In this document: positions 12,997-25,451 of the stretch, one piece after another
How the letters are laid out: each line of letters starts with the position of its first letter
How positions within the stretch are numbered: position 1 is the stretch's first letter
Made by a program: the position numbers and the translations under genes
Assembly: GCA_032358255.1 (NCBI GenBank)
Contig: JAULBX010002224.1
Span: forward strand, 186,001-250,000
Direction: 5' to 3'
DNA length: 64,000 bases
Source: Heterotrichella gracilis
Taxonomy: Eukaryota; Sar; Xanthophyceae; Tribonematales; Xanthonemataceae
The notes under the pieces: generated by a model
Told to the model about the DNA's origin: nothing
Databases searched by the model: none
The model's input: the letters and a program-made list of their open reading frames with translations, nothing else

Positions 12997-15900
12997 ATGG
13001 CACGGCCGTTCATTGAACCAATCAGCACCGCCGCACCGTCACCAATCGATGTCAGACACAGCGAGGAGCTTGAACAGTACCTCAAGTCCCAGAACCTGTA
13101 CGAAAGCCATGAGGAGGCGCTGCATCGAGAGGAGGTGCTGGGCAAGCTGGACAGGCTCGTGAAGGAGTGGATCAAGCTTGTCACTCAGCACTATGGATAC
13201 GGGGAGGCTTCTGTAGCGGAGGCCAATGCTCAGATTTACACCTTTGGGTCCTACAGACTTGGAGTCCATGGTCCTGGTAGGTCATGGACCCAACCACTAT
13301 CACCCTGCAATGCATGCATATGCTTGCTGCCCTAGCCCAACCTGGTACGCTGGCCTGAATATTGTGTGGCTACAGGTGCTGATATTGATACCTTGTGCGT
13401 TGGACCAAAGCACGCTACACGGGAGAGCGACTACTTTGGCACAGAGCCCCACTGCCTCCAGTACATGCTTTCGGTGAGAGCCTGCTGTGTTCAGCTTGAA
13501 CTATCTCCTCTTTCTCTACTTGTACACCAAAGGACTCCTTTGCTTGATCTGACATATGATCCTCATTGCAGCAACTATCAGAGGTGGAGGAGCTTCAAGC
13601 CGTACCTGATGCCTTTGTGCCCGTCATCAAGATGAAGGTATGGCAGCGACACCACAGGCCTAGGCCCACTGCACTATTTCCAGGACTGACACATATTATC
13701 AATTATTCCAGCAGTACCCTTCACCAACAGGATTAAAACTAACTGCCTTATCTTCCCGTTTTCAGTTCAGTGGCATCTCCATTGATCTGTTGTACGCGCG
13801 CCTGCCGCTGCCTGTGGTCCCAGAAGACCTGGACATATTGTCGGTCGCCACACTGCGCAACACAGACGAGCAGAGCGTGCGCTCCCTCAACGGGTGCCGA
13901 GTCACAGACACCGTCCTGCGGGAGGTCAACAGCGTGCAGCACTTCAGGACGGCGCTCAGGGCGCTCAAGCTGTGGGCCGAGCGGCGAGGCGTGTACTCCA
14001 ACGTGACAGGCTTCCTGGGAGGTGTCAACTGGGCCATCCTGGTGGCTTACATCTGTAAGCTGTACCCCAAGGCTGTGCCCAGCGTCATCATCTCCCGGTT
14101 CTTCAAGGTGAGGGCTTGGCTAGAAGCTGTGCAGTGTATGATAGTATCAGCAACTTATTGCTTGGCAAATGCCTTGCTTTGGGCTATCTCACAGTGATTG
14201 ACGCAATGAAAGTTGCCACACGCAGGACCACCACGTGGCGTTGAACAGTGCATGCCTCAGCATGCCCACAACTGACTCCCGTTCCCCACTTTACCCTCTA
14301 GGTTTGCTGCGCCTGGAAGTGGCCCACACCCATCATGCTCAAGCCCATTGAGCACGACTCCATGGGCCTGACGGTGTGGGACCCTCGCACCAACCCGCGC
14401 GATCGCAGCCACCTCATGCCCATCATCACGCCCACCTACCCTGCCATGAACTCCTCCTACAACGTGTCTGAGAGCACCCTCCAGATCATGATGGACGAGT
14501 TCAAGCGCAGCGACGAGGTGTGCCAGCACTTGCTGGTGTCAAACTCAGGGTCAGCGGACTGGGAGAAGCTGTTTGACAGGGCGCCATTCTTTGAATCGCA
14601 CAAAAACTTCTTGCAGGTGAGCGCTGAATGCTGCTTGGCTGCTGCCATGCCTCATCGATGTGCCATCTTCACCTTGCTGCTGCAGCATTTGGTTTTATGC
14701 TTGTGCAGTATCCCACCCTGTCACGTGTAACCTGTTCCCCTTGCCCCCATTGCGCCTGCAGATTGAGGTGATCGCCAGCAACGAGGTTGACTTCCGCAGC
14801 TGGGACGGGTGGGTGCACTCCCGCCTGCGCCAGCTGGTGAAGAGCGTGGAGCGGGTGGTGGGGGTGCGGCCGTGGCCCAAGGGCTTTGCCGCGCCTGGCG
14901 AGGGGCCGCAGCAGCGCGTGTTCTATTACATGGGCCTGAAGAAGAAGCAGTTCATGCAGCTGCAGAGCAACGGCCAACCGCTACCCGCGCAGCAGCAAGT
15001 CAACCTGAACATCCCTGTGGCGGAGTTCAAGCACCAGGTGAGGGGCGGTGGGGATGGGTGTGCTCGGGTACACAGGGTTGCACAGAGCTGGGCCATGAGA
15101 GTGGCTGGGTTTGGACAGGGGTTACTCCTGATGTACGGGGATGGGGATTTGGGGGCGGCTCGTGGAGACGTTGTGGGGGTTTGAATATGTGTTGGGTGGC
15201 ATACATGCCACAGAACCCAGTGACAGTCCAGTAAATGGACAATGCGCAGCAGCATGGATTGCAGCAACACTATGCATTTCATTGAACGGCAAGGCATGCC
15301 TATTGTATGAACCCATTCCAGGTCTGATACCAATCTGCCAGCACTCAACAGCCTGCAAGTTGATTTCCCGCCCTGCCCTGCCTCGTCACCTTCCCTTTTT
15401 ACCCCTGTAGGTCCTGTACTGGCCCCAGCGTAAGGAGGGGATGGACCTCATAGTGAAGCACCTCAAGCAGGCGGATGTGCCATCCTTTGTCATCATGAAA
15501 GGTGCAAATGGCGGGGGTTTGGGTGCAACTGCATGGGCAAGCTGAGGCTAATTGTGCTATGGGTTTCATCTCATAGATTGCCAGTCAGAATCAAGTTGCA
15601 TGGCTGCCTTTGCAGTGGCTTGGCAAATCCAAGCAGGCCCAGTCAGAATGCGACATTTCAGCATCGTTGGCTACAGAGGCAGTACCCAGTGCATCGCTGA
15701 TTGCTAGGCTGCATTTAACTTCCCACTCCGTATTACCCAATGTGCAACTGTCATCTGGTAGCTGCAGTACTCACTGCATTTTTGTGAAGGTGGAGCAATG
15801 TCAGTATCATACAGTCTGTCCGGTCTGTGTGGTACATCTGTCCCTGCCGCACAGCCAACCCTGATGTGTGGCGCGTGCATGTGCAGCCAGTGGCAAGGGG

Positions 15901-17614
15901 CCCCCTGAGCCTGTGCCAGAGAAGGCCCCTTGGGCAGCAGAGGACGCAGCACAATCGCCACCACCCGCAGGGGGCAGCAAGCGCGTGCTGGACGAAGGGG
16001 AGGAACCCTCTGCCAAGAAGGTGAAGGCTGAGCTCGATGAGGAGGTCCCAGGGGTGAAGGAGGAGGATGGCGTCAAGGGGATGGAAGGGGTGAAGGAGGA
16101 GGAGGGTAGCGTCAAGGGGATGGAGGGTGTGATCAAGGAGGAGGAGGGGGTGAAGGAGATGGAAGGGGTAAAGCAGGAGGGGGATGCTGAAGGGCCAGTT
16201 GGGGTGAGTGCGCGTCTGAAGCAGGGGGGGCATATGTGGTGTCATATCATATGTAGGTTTCTGGGGCTGGCAGCTGCAGCTTCAAGTGTTCTGGATCTTG
16301 TAAGTAGCGACAGCGATGTGCCTGGTAGCAATCACACCCACTGTCTCTGTTGCTCTGTAAAAGTTTGGCATGGGCGTGATCAGGCTTCTGAAGGCATGTA
16401 GCAACAGTGATGTCACCAGCAGTGGTGTTGATTGCGATGCCCCTGGTGTTGCTCCCAGGTGCAGCAGGACGACAGCGCAGCACAGCCATCCCCCGCTCGC
16501 ACCCCCTTGTCGCAGCTGACGTCAGAGCTAGACCTGGACCGATTACAGGAGCACCCAGAGGAGACTATCAAGGTGCGTGGGTCTGCAGGTCTGCAGGCCT
16601 GTGTGTGATAGTCATGTGGACTAGGTGACCCTGGCACTGGGCAGTGTCAGCGCAACAGCGCGCCACAATCCCTAGCACACAGCAGACGGACCACTGTACA
16701 ACATCAACCTCACATTTCTGGGGCCTTGTATGTACCCCTTCTTATGCCAGCGCAGCACTCCACAGCCCTGATCCACTGCATCTATTTCTATTTCATTGTC
16801 CAGGAGGGGCCGGGCTCCTCAGACCATCAGGACAGGCAGGCGGCCGAGGCGGAAGCAGGCATGGGCGGTGTTGGTGATGTGGCAGAGTGGCTGGGCACAG
16901 ATAACGGCATGCCTATGCAGGGATGGCAGGGAACGCCCTCAGACAGCAAGAGCATACAGGCCGACGGGGGCGCTGTTGTGCTGCAGCAGCTAGAGGTAGG
17001 GCTGGTGGTTGGTGCTGTGAGGTATCATTGTATGTGCGTGTGTAGGCTGCCAAGGCGCGGCGCGTGATGGTGGTGGCGGTGTGTGCTGCATGGCTATCAG
17101 GTGCGCGCTCGCGTGTCCATGCGCGTAGAGGGACCGGTGGGCACATGGCCATTGGCCTGTTGCTGGATCCATGAGGATTGCTGTTGTACCCCAAAACAGT
17201 GCCCTGCGGTGTGATCTTCGTGCATCTCCTTTGCAATCACTGTGAGCTACCCCCTGCCACGCACCTGTGGATGCATTTGTTGCCCCAAGTCGCCCAAGTG
17301 CTGCCATCCGCAGGCACTGCCACCACCTGTGCCCACTAATCCACCCTTGGCAAAGCGGCCAGGAGGGCTCAACATTAGGTAAGCGCCCATCAACCATGTG
17401 TAGGCGTGTTGCCTGCTACAGGCACTTCCTGTTTGGGTGTTTTCGGTGCCTTTATTGTAGCTGGGCTTTCCACGTGAAGTGTGTTGCATGAGGCAGTGCG
17501 TGTATCTGTCACTATCCTTCTCCCCTTGCCCTCCCCAGCTTCTCCGCACCCTCTTCTTGGATGCTCCGCAGGCTGAACAAGCCAGTGGCCCATGCGCAAG
17601 CGCCTGTCTCCTGA
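12997..17614 (+). CDS. Nuclear poly(A) polymerase
   Basis: Adds the poly(A) tail to cleaved pre-mRNA in the nucleus. Twelve exons: 12997-13276, 13376-13473, 13572-13637, 13766-14107, 14302-14616, 14762-15037, 15411-15501, 15887-16203, 16459-16572, 16804-16995, 17314-17378, 17539-17614; about 743 residues. The nucleotidyltransferase core is intact: [18 protein letters not shown] supplies GS and the catalytic pair Asp96 and Asp98, and [10 protein letters not shown] supplies Asp155. [17 protein letters not shown] marks the central domain, followed by the RNA-binding-like domain ([13 protein letters not shown]). The C-terminal third is unlike animal or plant tails: an acidic lysine-rich repeat block (exon at 15887-16203) and a Pro-rich end. 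Two acceptors (17538 and 17571) are in the same frame, differing by 11 residues. The start is the first in-frame ATG; the N-terminus is slightly short for the family. Confidence 0.94.
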
Positions 17615-19917
17615 CAGCTTGGCGCCGGGGCAGGAGGGGATCTTCCGATGCTGGCGGGTCACCCATCCAAGCAGCCACGAACCCCAAGTGGACGCAGGTA
17701 CCTGCACATGGCTCTGCTTTGCTGTGTTTTTGCGTGTGCGCCGTGCAGGTGGTGTGCTTGGGGCAGTCCTGGCATGGCGATTGCATTTGCAAAGATGGAT
17801 GACGTCGGTCGGAGTTGATCATCAGCTGGAAGTGTGGATTTTTATGCAGCTATTGTAGTGGGCGATTGTGGTGCAGCCAGGAACCTGTGCATTGTCGCTT
17901 GTTGGAACTTCAGGTGCCTGTCAACGTTGGCCTGTCAGATTGAGGCATGCACCTGTGCCGTGTGACGGGGTTGTGGTTTCCCCCCCCCCCTGTAATACAC
18001 CGCTGCAGTACACCTTCGTGGTGATTATCTTGTGTGCCCTCATGTTGGGTGCCCATTTTGCCACAAGTCCTGCTATACGTGCAAGCACTCGCTGCTCGTT
18101 GGATGCAAACAATTGCAGTGTGCAAGGACTGCAGTTGTGATTACCACGCATGATGTCACATAGCACTGATGGTCAAACAGTGATGATACTTCTACGTTTG
18201 CCTGATATCGTGAGGGCACTATTTCCTTTTTCCGAAGCTGAGTTTGGCCATTAGTGTTGCACTTTCATAACCATTTTGTGTCATACATAGAGCTGGCTGG
18301 TAGTTTTGCAGCAACTCGCACAAGCCACACAGTGCATCAGGTTACGCGCGTCAAGTTGGTTTCCTGGAAGCTTGTAGTGGAACTCCAGGCCCAGTGGCCG
18401 TCAGTGCACTCCAGCCTGGGGGCCAATGGCTGGCACGGCTTAGCATAAAAACCGGAGACTGTCACTGTCATGCTGGCATACATCGAGCCTGGCTGTGTAT
18501 GGTAATACCAAGCTGAATTGCTGTGGCATTCTTTTTGGATAGCGCAAACCTTAACGTTGTGAAGGTTTCATAGGCAGCGCACGTTTACCACCAATACAGG
18601 ATTATAGTCCCATGACCCTTCAGGAAAAACCGCACCGGTAGCTTCCTCTACGCTGGTAATTATGTCCGTCTGCTGCAGCCTCTTGTAAAAAATGGGTTTC
18701 GTTGATGAAGTTTGCGGTATTTATTTCCCTGGTTTAATGCCCAAGAGTACCGTAATAGGCGTTGTTTGAAGAGTTGCGGAGAACTCATTCGAGATGCATG
18801 CATGCATTGCATTACAGCAATACGCACGGCGATTCTGACGCCAGAGCGAGGCGCCCACTTCCTACAACACTGTAGTAATTCAGCTGTACGTGCCTTCTGG
18901 ACTTGGAACTTCACGGCGACAACAAAATACAAGCTTCTCATGGTGAGGCAGCCGACTCCCCGCCAGCAGTGGAGTGCCAGTTGTCCGTTCTTGAGGCGAG
19001 GTCGGTCGAGCTTCGCCACTTTCGAAGGCGATCGCTGCTGCTACCTGCGGCATAACGTTCCGAAGTAGCTTTCCTGCCCTTGCATCTTGGTTGCTACCAT
19101 ATATTTGATTGCTACTTCCCGCTGCCTGTTTATCTTGAAAGTCGCTGTGGCTCACATGTAGCAACATGCCAAGTGGATTTACCGGTCACGGTGAAGAATG
19201 TACGCCCTACGAGTACCAAGTAGTGGTAGTGTAGAATAAGCTTGTACAAGTAGCTAATAGGATCAAGGGGGCTGGTCGCGAGGGATTCGATACTCCACCA
19301 TGGCTAGCCACTGACACCCTGCTCATGTGTCCATGGCGAACAACACCTGTTCACGGCGCGGTGGACGGAAGTCGGGTGTTGTGAAACAATATCGAGCTCT
19401 TATTGTTGCAGCTAGGTCACCAGCTGGGCTAGCAACCAACCTGACCCACACCCTGTTACGCATGGTGACGCAATGGCCCCAGCCCTCTTTACACCCCCCA
19501 GACTGTCCCTCACGAACACTCGCATACCTGCAGGCACCCTCACAGCTTCAACCACCTGTAACCAGAAGAACTCAACGGCGTACGGCACGTTCTGAAGGAC
19601 CAACCCTCGCGCAAACATACTCACAAAAGCACCTTCACGAGGCTCCTGTGAAGCCATCACACCAGCTCTATCCTCACCCAGCACATAGCCATGGGTGCAC
19701 CTGCTTCTGCCAGCTGGCGACTGCTACAGGTGGCACTCACAGGTGAGGAACAAGGCATGCAAGAAGTTCTCCGGGATCCTCGCCACCCTTTGCCAAGGTT
19801 TCACCCTTGTACATAGCATGGTACACCGCACTAGCCTTCATCCTTGATAAACCCAACGCTGCATGTGCACACCGATGCCCATATATTGCGTCTAAATGCG
19901 CCAGCAATATCGGCTAC
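17615..19917. other. Gene-poor stretch of 2.3 kb
   Basis: Holds the 3' flank of the poly(A) polymerase gene, with a TGTAA at 17991, and the upstream region of the wall glycoprotein gene. Open frames at 18660-19068 and 19327-19746 lack family likeness and coherent splice sites. A missed first exon of the wall protein could lie here, because CAG at about 19990 is a usable acceptor. Confidence 0.4.
17991..17995 (+). terminator. Candidate TGTAA poly(A) signal (poly(A) polymerase)
   Basis: TGTAA lies 377 bases after the stop codon, right after a run of ten cytosines. Consistent with chlorophyte 3' ends; not proven. Confidence 0.4.
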
Positions 19918-22900
19918 ATGCGCAAGCATACGAGTCCTCCTTCCCTGCTTGTCCATACTTCCTTTAACACCAACCCCCACTTGCTCGCAGTGCTGATCGT
20001 CCTCACACCCCTGGCCTCCACCGTCACCACCGCAACCTGCAAAAATGCCAATGGGAAGCCTGTCCCCTGCCCACCGCGCCGGCCCCCTCCCAAGTCCAAA
20101 CCCTCGCCCAAAACCCCGGTGAATTGCAAGAACAAAGCTGGCCAATTGATCAAGTGCCCCCCGCCGCCCAAATCCCAGTCAACAATCCCCGGGAACTGCA
20201 AAAATGCTGCCGGCAAACCAGTAAAATGTCCACCCCCAAGGCCGCCATCCCCTAAGCCGCCGCCACCGCAGAAGAAGTCACCGCCACCCAAGCCTACACT
20301 CCCGGGTAACTGCAAGAATGCTGATGGCAAACCTGTGAAGTGTCCACCTCCCAAGCCGCCTTCCCCTAAGCCGCCAAAGAAATCACCACCGCCGCCCAAG
20401 CCCCAGCCTACCACAACAGGGAGTTGCAAAAATGCTAATGGCTTAAATGTGAGTTGTCCACCCCCAAGGCCACCACCTCCCAAACCTCCCGCGCCACCAC
20501 CACCATCACCGCCGTTGCCACCACCACCATCACCACCACCAGCTCCACCGCCACCGTCGCCACCTTCCCCACCACCACCTTCGCCACCTCCTTTGCCACC
20601 GCCACCACCTCCGTTCCCACCGCCACCACCGCCCCCATCCCCATCCCCTCCACCACCGCCATCACCATCCCCACCACCACCACCCACGCCGCCAACCGGG
20701 GGCTGCAAAAACTCCGATGGCAGAAATGTGGAGTGTCCACCCCCCCGGCCGCCACCACCCTCACCACCATCGCCATCACCCCCACCACCCAACAGCCCCC
20801 CACCAAGCCCTTCACCTCCCCCCCCTGCGCCACCGCCTCCCAGCCCCTCCCCTCCACCTCCATCCCCCCCATCACAGGTATTCTTCCCACCCACCCTTCT
20901 CTAAAGCACCCCATCAGCAACTCTCAGCAAAACCCTAACCCAACCCTGCCCTGCCCCGCAGCCTCCCTGCTCTAAATCCATCACAGACGCAAATGGGGCA
21001 GTGGTTTGGGATTATGGCTACACATCCATGCACAGCTGCCCAGCAAACATCGGGATCAGCAACCCCGTGTGCTACTGCAACGGCGGGGGGACATGCGATG
21101 CAGATGGGTGCACAAAGCTGTGCGACTCAGGCAACTATGCAAGGTGGGTGGCTGATAGGTTGCGGGGTGGCGTAATTGACGCAGGTTGCAGGCTGCAGTA
21201 TGCGGTGGTAACCCTGCATTGTGCTCACAATACCATGGCAAATTTTGTTTTTAAAAGAGCTAGAGCTCGTTATCAGGCTGCGCCATGCGTGCCTCATTCA
21301 GTGACAGGTCAGGCGCTGCGTCCTGCATGGATCCATCAGGGTGTGGAATTTATGCCTGTTCTAGGATGTGCGCAAGATGACATGCCACTCATGCAGTGCA
21401 CTCTACGGTATGAGGATGTGCCATGTGATGCTGTGCACACTACACATTTGCCAAGGTTTCACTGATCCCATGCAAATTCTAACATGTGTGCTATCACCAT
21501 GACTTCCTTTTCCCCATCTGCATGCAGGTGGTCTTTCACTCTTACCCAACCCATGAAGTACCAGGACGTGATGCTTCCCAAGGGGTCAGTCATAACCACA
21601 TCATTCAAGGGGGTGGTGTACTTCAACAAAACGTGCGCACCAACCCTAGAAAAAACCTGTGGACCCTTGATGAGCATTTTTAGTAGTCATTGCACACGAC
21701 AAGCACCAACTCTAGAGGCTTTTTTTATTGCCAGTAATTTCAAATGCAGCTGTGTTGTGTTGAGCTTTATGTAGCTGCCATATAAAGGCGCGGCTAGCCC
21801 AAACTGCCCAAAATTTATTCAATAAAATAGAATGCCTGATCCCCGATCCTCACATCAAACCATTCCACAACTGCTCAAAAACAGTCATAACATGGGTTGT
21901 ATTTCCAGGTCACGCCTGTCCACCTCACAGTTTCTCAATTCCAATATTACATGCATCACATATGGAATGCATTACATATATAATGTTGTATGCAGGTGCC
22001 TGGATGAGGCTGTGCACGGGGTGGGCACTGTGGAAGACCAGGACACAGCCCTGCTGGCCAATGGCTGCCCAAAGGCTGCGCCCATGTGGGGCAACACAGA
22101 GGTTGTGGCAAAATACGTGGCCCAGAACAAGAACTGCAGCAGGGTTGTCATCACCTGGGAGGAGGCATTTGAGTTCAACGGGGGGAATCGACTGGTCAGG
22201 TGAGGGTGGTGTAGGCATATGTGGCCCAGCATGTGAGGGCAAATGGCATGGGATTCATGTGGGTATGCCTTGTGTCTGGCTGTACACAGTGAGCACATGT
22301 GAGGCACACTATCATGCCTATGTGCTCGTGTTGGTATATGGGAGTACTGTGGCATGTGAGGGCCATGTGTTCAGCTGTTTAGGGTTTAGGGTTTAGGGTT
22401 CAGTGTGCCCACGTGGGTTCCACAGAGCTGCGGTCATTTCCACGCACCACAGGCACCATTGCTGCGCTCCTAACCCTGAACGTTCTGTGCGTGTGCAGCT
22501 ACCAGATGCAGTGGTTCGGTGCCACTGGCAAGATAGTTTTCCTCTACCCCCAGGTGGCCACCCCCTTGTATGGGCGGTACAATTTCACTGTCGGGGTGGG
22601 GGGTTGGGCGCCAACCACAGTGGACGATGTGGATTTTGCCCAGCTCACCACCCCTGCTTCTCAGTTCCTTACTGCCCCTGCGCTGCTGTATGGTGGGGCC
22701 GTGGGCCATACCGTGCTTGCCACCCCCTCGCCAACCAACGACCCCACCACAGGTAGGTGCCTGGATCTGGCTGGTCAACAGCCACATGCTCTGTCACCAA
22801 GGCACATTGCCACATGGAATCTGCATCGCATTGCAGACTTTTCCTATGATACCATGCACTCCAAAGTCTTCAGTTCATTCATCTGTTGCATGCTCTCCTC

Positions 22901-25451
22901 CTCCGCCGCTTTCCAGCTGAGGTATTCTGAGCTAGTTGCAGCCACACGCTGTGTTACTGACAGGGTACCCAGATGTGGCAATTGACAATAAAATCTTTAC
23001 AAAATCAGGAGGACTTTAATATATCATGTGATATATTAAAGTCCACCTGGACAGAATTATAAAAGCAAAGCAAATTTATGTATCTGCATGGCTTGCCCTG
23101 TGCAGGCTACCCCCGTCGTGCCATATCAGACTACTGGATGGGTCGTTGGATCAGCTTTGATTGGATCACAGCCACCAGCTCGTGGGGGGTGAAGGGGGGC
23201 CGACTCCCCAACGAGGCCGCATACTATGGTCCCCCTGGAAATGCGCCCCCGTCTGGCCCCCCTCTAAATACCGCAGATTGCAGCACCGCCCAGGCATCAT
23301 GGGACAGCGATTATGGCTCCCCAGGGTCAGTCTTCAGCACTGGGCAGGCCGATGAGTCAGCCTACATTGTGAACCTGCCATTCACCTTTTTCTATCAGGT
23401 GGGTTGGCATGCATGGTGCTGGATCATTTGAACAGCTGTGATACCGACATTGACAGTGCATTATATCCTGCGATTCTTTGCAAATGGAGAAGTGACTAAT
23501 ATGAATTGGGTGGGGACTCTTTATAGATGAGACGCAATTCCATTTTCCATTTTCTTGACTGGGTTGACTACACAGCAGGATGCACATGGTCCAATGTTTC
23601 AACCCATGGTGGTATCTGCAGATATATTTGGGATGTCGTTCCGCGTTGTGTGTTCCGCGTTCCCTGTTTTCACATTCCTTCTAATCCCCCTTTTTCTACC
23701 TACACTTTCCTTTTGTTTAAGTGTAAGGCAGCGTACCAATGTTGTCTTCTCGCATTACCTTTCGCATTACCTTTGGGAACCGACAGAAATGTGCACTTAG
23801 GATGTGGCACATGCTGGCAGACTGCTGACTGTCCCACTCTCCTACAGGGCCGGCCATACAACCAGCTGGTTCCAACCTCCAATGGCAACATCTACACAGA
23901 TGCTGACTGTGCAATTGCGGCATTCTCTGGCCAGGACACCGATGGGGCGACATACTTCTTTGATGGCAGCGGGTCCTACATCAGCGGCAGCGGGGGCACA
24001 GCCAGGTGGCTCAAGGGGTGCACAAAAATCAGCCCAGGCTACACCGGTGCAATGGTCAGTAAAGTATATGTCAAGGTGAGAGCCTGACTTTTCAAAAACT
24101 GGAATAGGATCCAAACGTTGACCATATGAGCACCACAGCCAGATTGGCAATCAGCATTACTTGGCAGCGCAAAGCAGTCTGCACGTCTTGGGACTATTTA
24201 CACACAATGGTTTGCCATGCACGCTTCATCCGAGGTCCTCATGGACAGATCAGCCGATGTGCGGGGTGTCTGTAGAGTGCAAGCCTTTTGGCTTGCACCT
24301 TGGGCAGTCCATGCTGGCATTGTACCTTGAACTTCCCTCTTCCTTCCTTCTCAAGGGTTACCTAACCTCGTGGCCCAGGGGGCAGCTTCTACTCTCGCCA
24401 AAAACTGCGGGCCATGGTAGTTAACAAAACTAACGCAATTTTTGCAACCCCCCTTCCTGTAGATCGTCCCCGGTGCTTCTCCCCCTTACGTGCTCATCAC
24501 CTGGGACACAGCTACGGCTGGAAGTTTCACATCCCAGCTCCAAGCCCAGATCCAAGCCGATGGAGTAGTCACGTTTAAGTATCATGTGCCCCCTCCTGGA
24601 GGGAGCTACCGGCCATGGGGCCTCGATAATGTACGGTTATTATTTACACTAATATCTGGCTGCTTGCAGCGTTTAGATAATTCTTTGTATGTGTGTGTAT
24701 GTATGTATGTATATGTATATTCTGGATAGTACATCTTGTGAAGATACGATGATCACGAGTCACTGCCATTTTTTTCTAAAGGCTCTACAAAGTTACAGCT
24801 CACCCCGTCAAGCTTGCAAATGTTGATGCTGAACATCAAAACGTGGCACAAACTTATATCACCAAATTCATTGCCCCACAAACGCCCAGCATGCATATAC
24901 CATTTGCTCAACCTGATCAGCCCCGCTATTCCTCCCCCTTGCAGTATTATGCTGGCAGCAACCCCTACAGCGACGTCATCATTGGGGTGGGCCCAGCCAC
25001 CTTGCCTGCTGACGTGGCAGCCCACCCCTACGCCAACACCAGCTTCCAATTTGGCAACACAGGGGTGCTGGTCAACCGCAATGCAGCCTTTCTGGCATAC
25101 CCCCAGCCGCCAAACTACTCCTCTCCACCCTGGTACCAGCTGGATAGCAGCAACTTTGGGGGCACATATGCCAACGCCTGTGGCTGCACGCCTTCCAATG
25201 ATGCGGCCTGCATTGCGGCATGCACCCAGGCAGTTGCAGCCTGGACAGTGACCTACAACCCTCCAGGCTGGTCCCTATATTATTTTCTGAGCTCGACAGA
25301 TAACTACTTCCAGCCTGTCTATGCCAACTGGTACAAGCTGTGGTATGGGAACGCGGGTGGTGGCAGTTTCCTGCAGTTCTCGTGGAGCGGCAGCGACGCA
25401 GCGCAGCAGGCCACCTCGCAGCTGAAAGTGTGCTGGAAAGGGCTGACGTGA
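19918..25451 (+). CDS. Secreted hydroxyproline-rich wall/extracellular-matrix glycoprotein
   Basis: Nine exons (to 20877, 20962-21143, 21528-21632, 21996-22199, 22499-22752, 23106-23398, 23848-24075, 24463-24630, 24945-25451) join in phase and give about 966 residues. A hydrophobic stretch (HLLAVLIVLTPLASTVTTA) near the start looks like a signal peptide. Then come six units of the form CKNxxGxxVxC, each followed by Pro-rich spacer with PPSPKPP, PPPSPP and similar motifs that are hydroxylated and glycosylated in algal and plant wall proteins. The C-terminal 600 residues are Cys-, Tyr- and Trp-containing and globular-looking; VLITWDTATAGSFTSQLQ and ADGVVTFKYHV resemble extracellular beta-sandwich strands (inference). 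I do not see a canonical pherophorin domain. The start codon is uncertain: an in-frame ATG also lies at 19807, and an upstream exon is possible. An exon-7 donor alternative at 24055 is in frame. Confidence 0.8.
20038..20736 (+). repeat. Six CKNxxGxxVxC units separated by proline-rich spacers
   Basis: Six copies of an 11-residue two-cysteine unit lie within one exon, with spacers lengthening from about 15 residues to about 80. The central two copies (NAAGKPVKC and NADGKPVKC) are also very similar at DNA level, pointing to recent tandem duplication. The long spacer is almost pure CCA/CCN codons and produces long spurious open frames on the other strand. Confidence 0.85.
22378..22398 (+). repeat. 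Interstitial telomere-type repeat, three TTTAGGG units
   Basis: Three perfect TTTAGGG units followed by a degenerate one, inside intron 4 of the wall-glycoprotein gene, on the plus strand. Confidence 0.85.
23011..23044. repeat. Perfect 16-base inverted repeat (palindrome)
   Basis: Arms of 16 bases beginning GGACTTTAAT and ending ATTAAAGTCC are perfectly complementary around a two-base centre. It lies in intron 5 of the wall-glycoprotein gene and is strongly A/T-rich. Confidence 0.85.
24686..24720. repeat. TGTA/TG microsatellite
   Basis: Short simple repeat of alternating TGTG, GTAT and ATAT units in intron 8 of the wall-glycoprotein gene. Confidence 0.75.

Noticed and set aside
18395-18425. 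GCACTCCAGCCTGGG, which resembles a primate SINE
   Set aside because: A short chance match; the organism is a green alga and no SINE body or poly(A) end follows.
19262-19310. TTCGATA-like stretch resembling a tRNA T-loop
   Set aside because: No matching stems, anticodon arm or acceptor arm could be folded around it.
18660-19746. Several 100-140-residue open frames before the wall-protein gene
   Set aside because: Amino-acid composition and lack of splice sites or repeats give no support for coding.
20435-20920. Long open frames on the opposite strand and shifted frame of the Pro-rich exon (Gly- or Val/Thr-rich)
   Set aside because: They are by-products of the CCN-repeat composition; the Pro-rich frame alone has cysteine units, splice continuity and a signal peptide.
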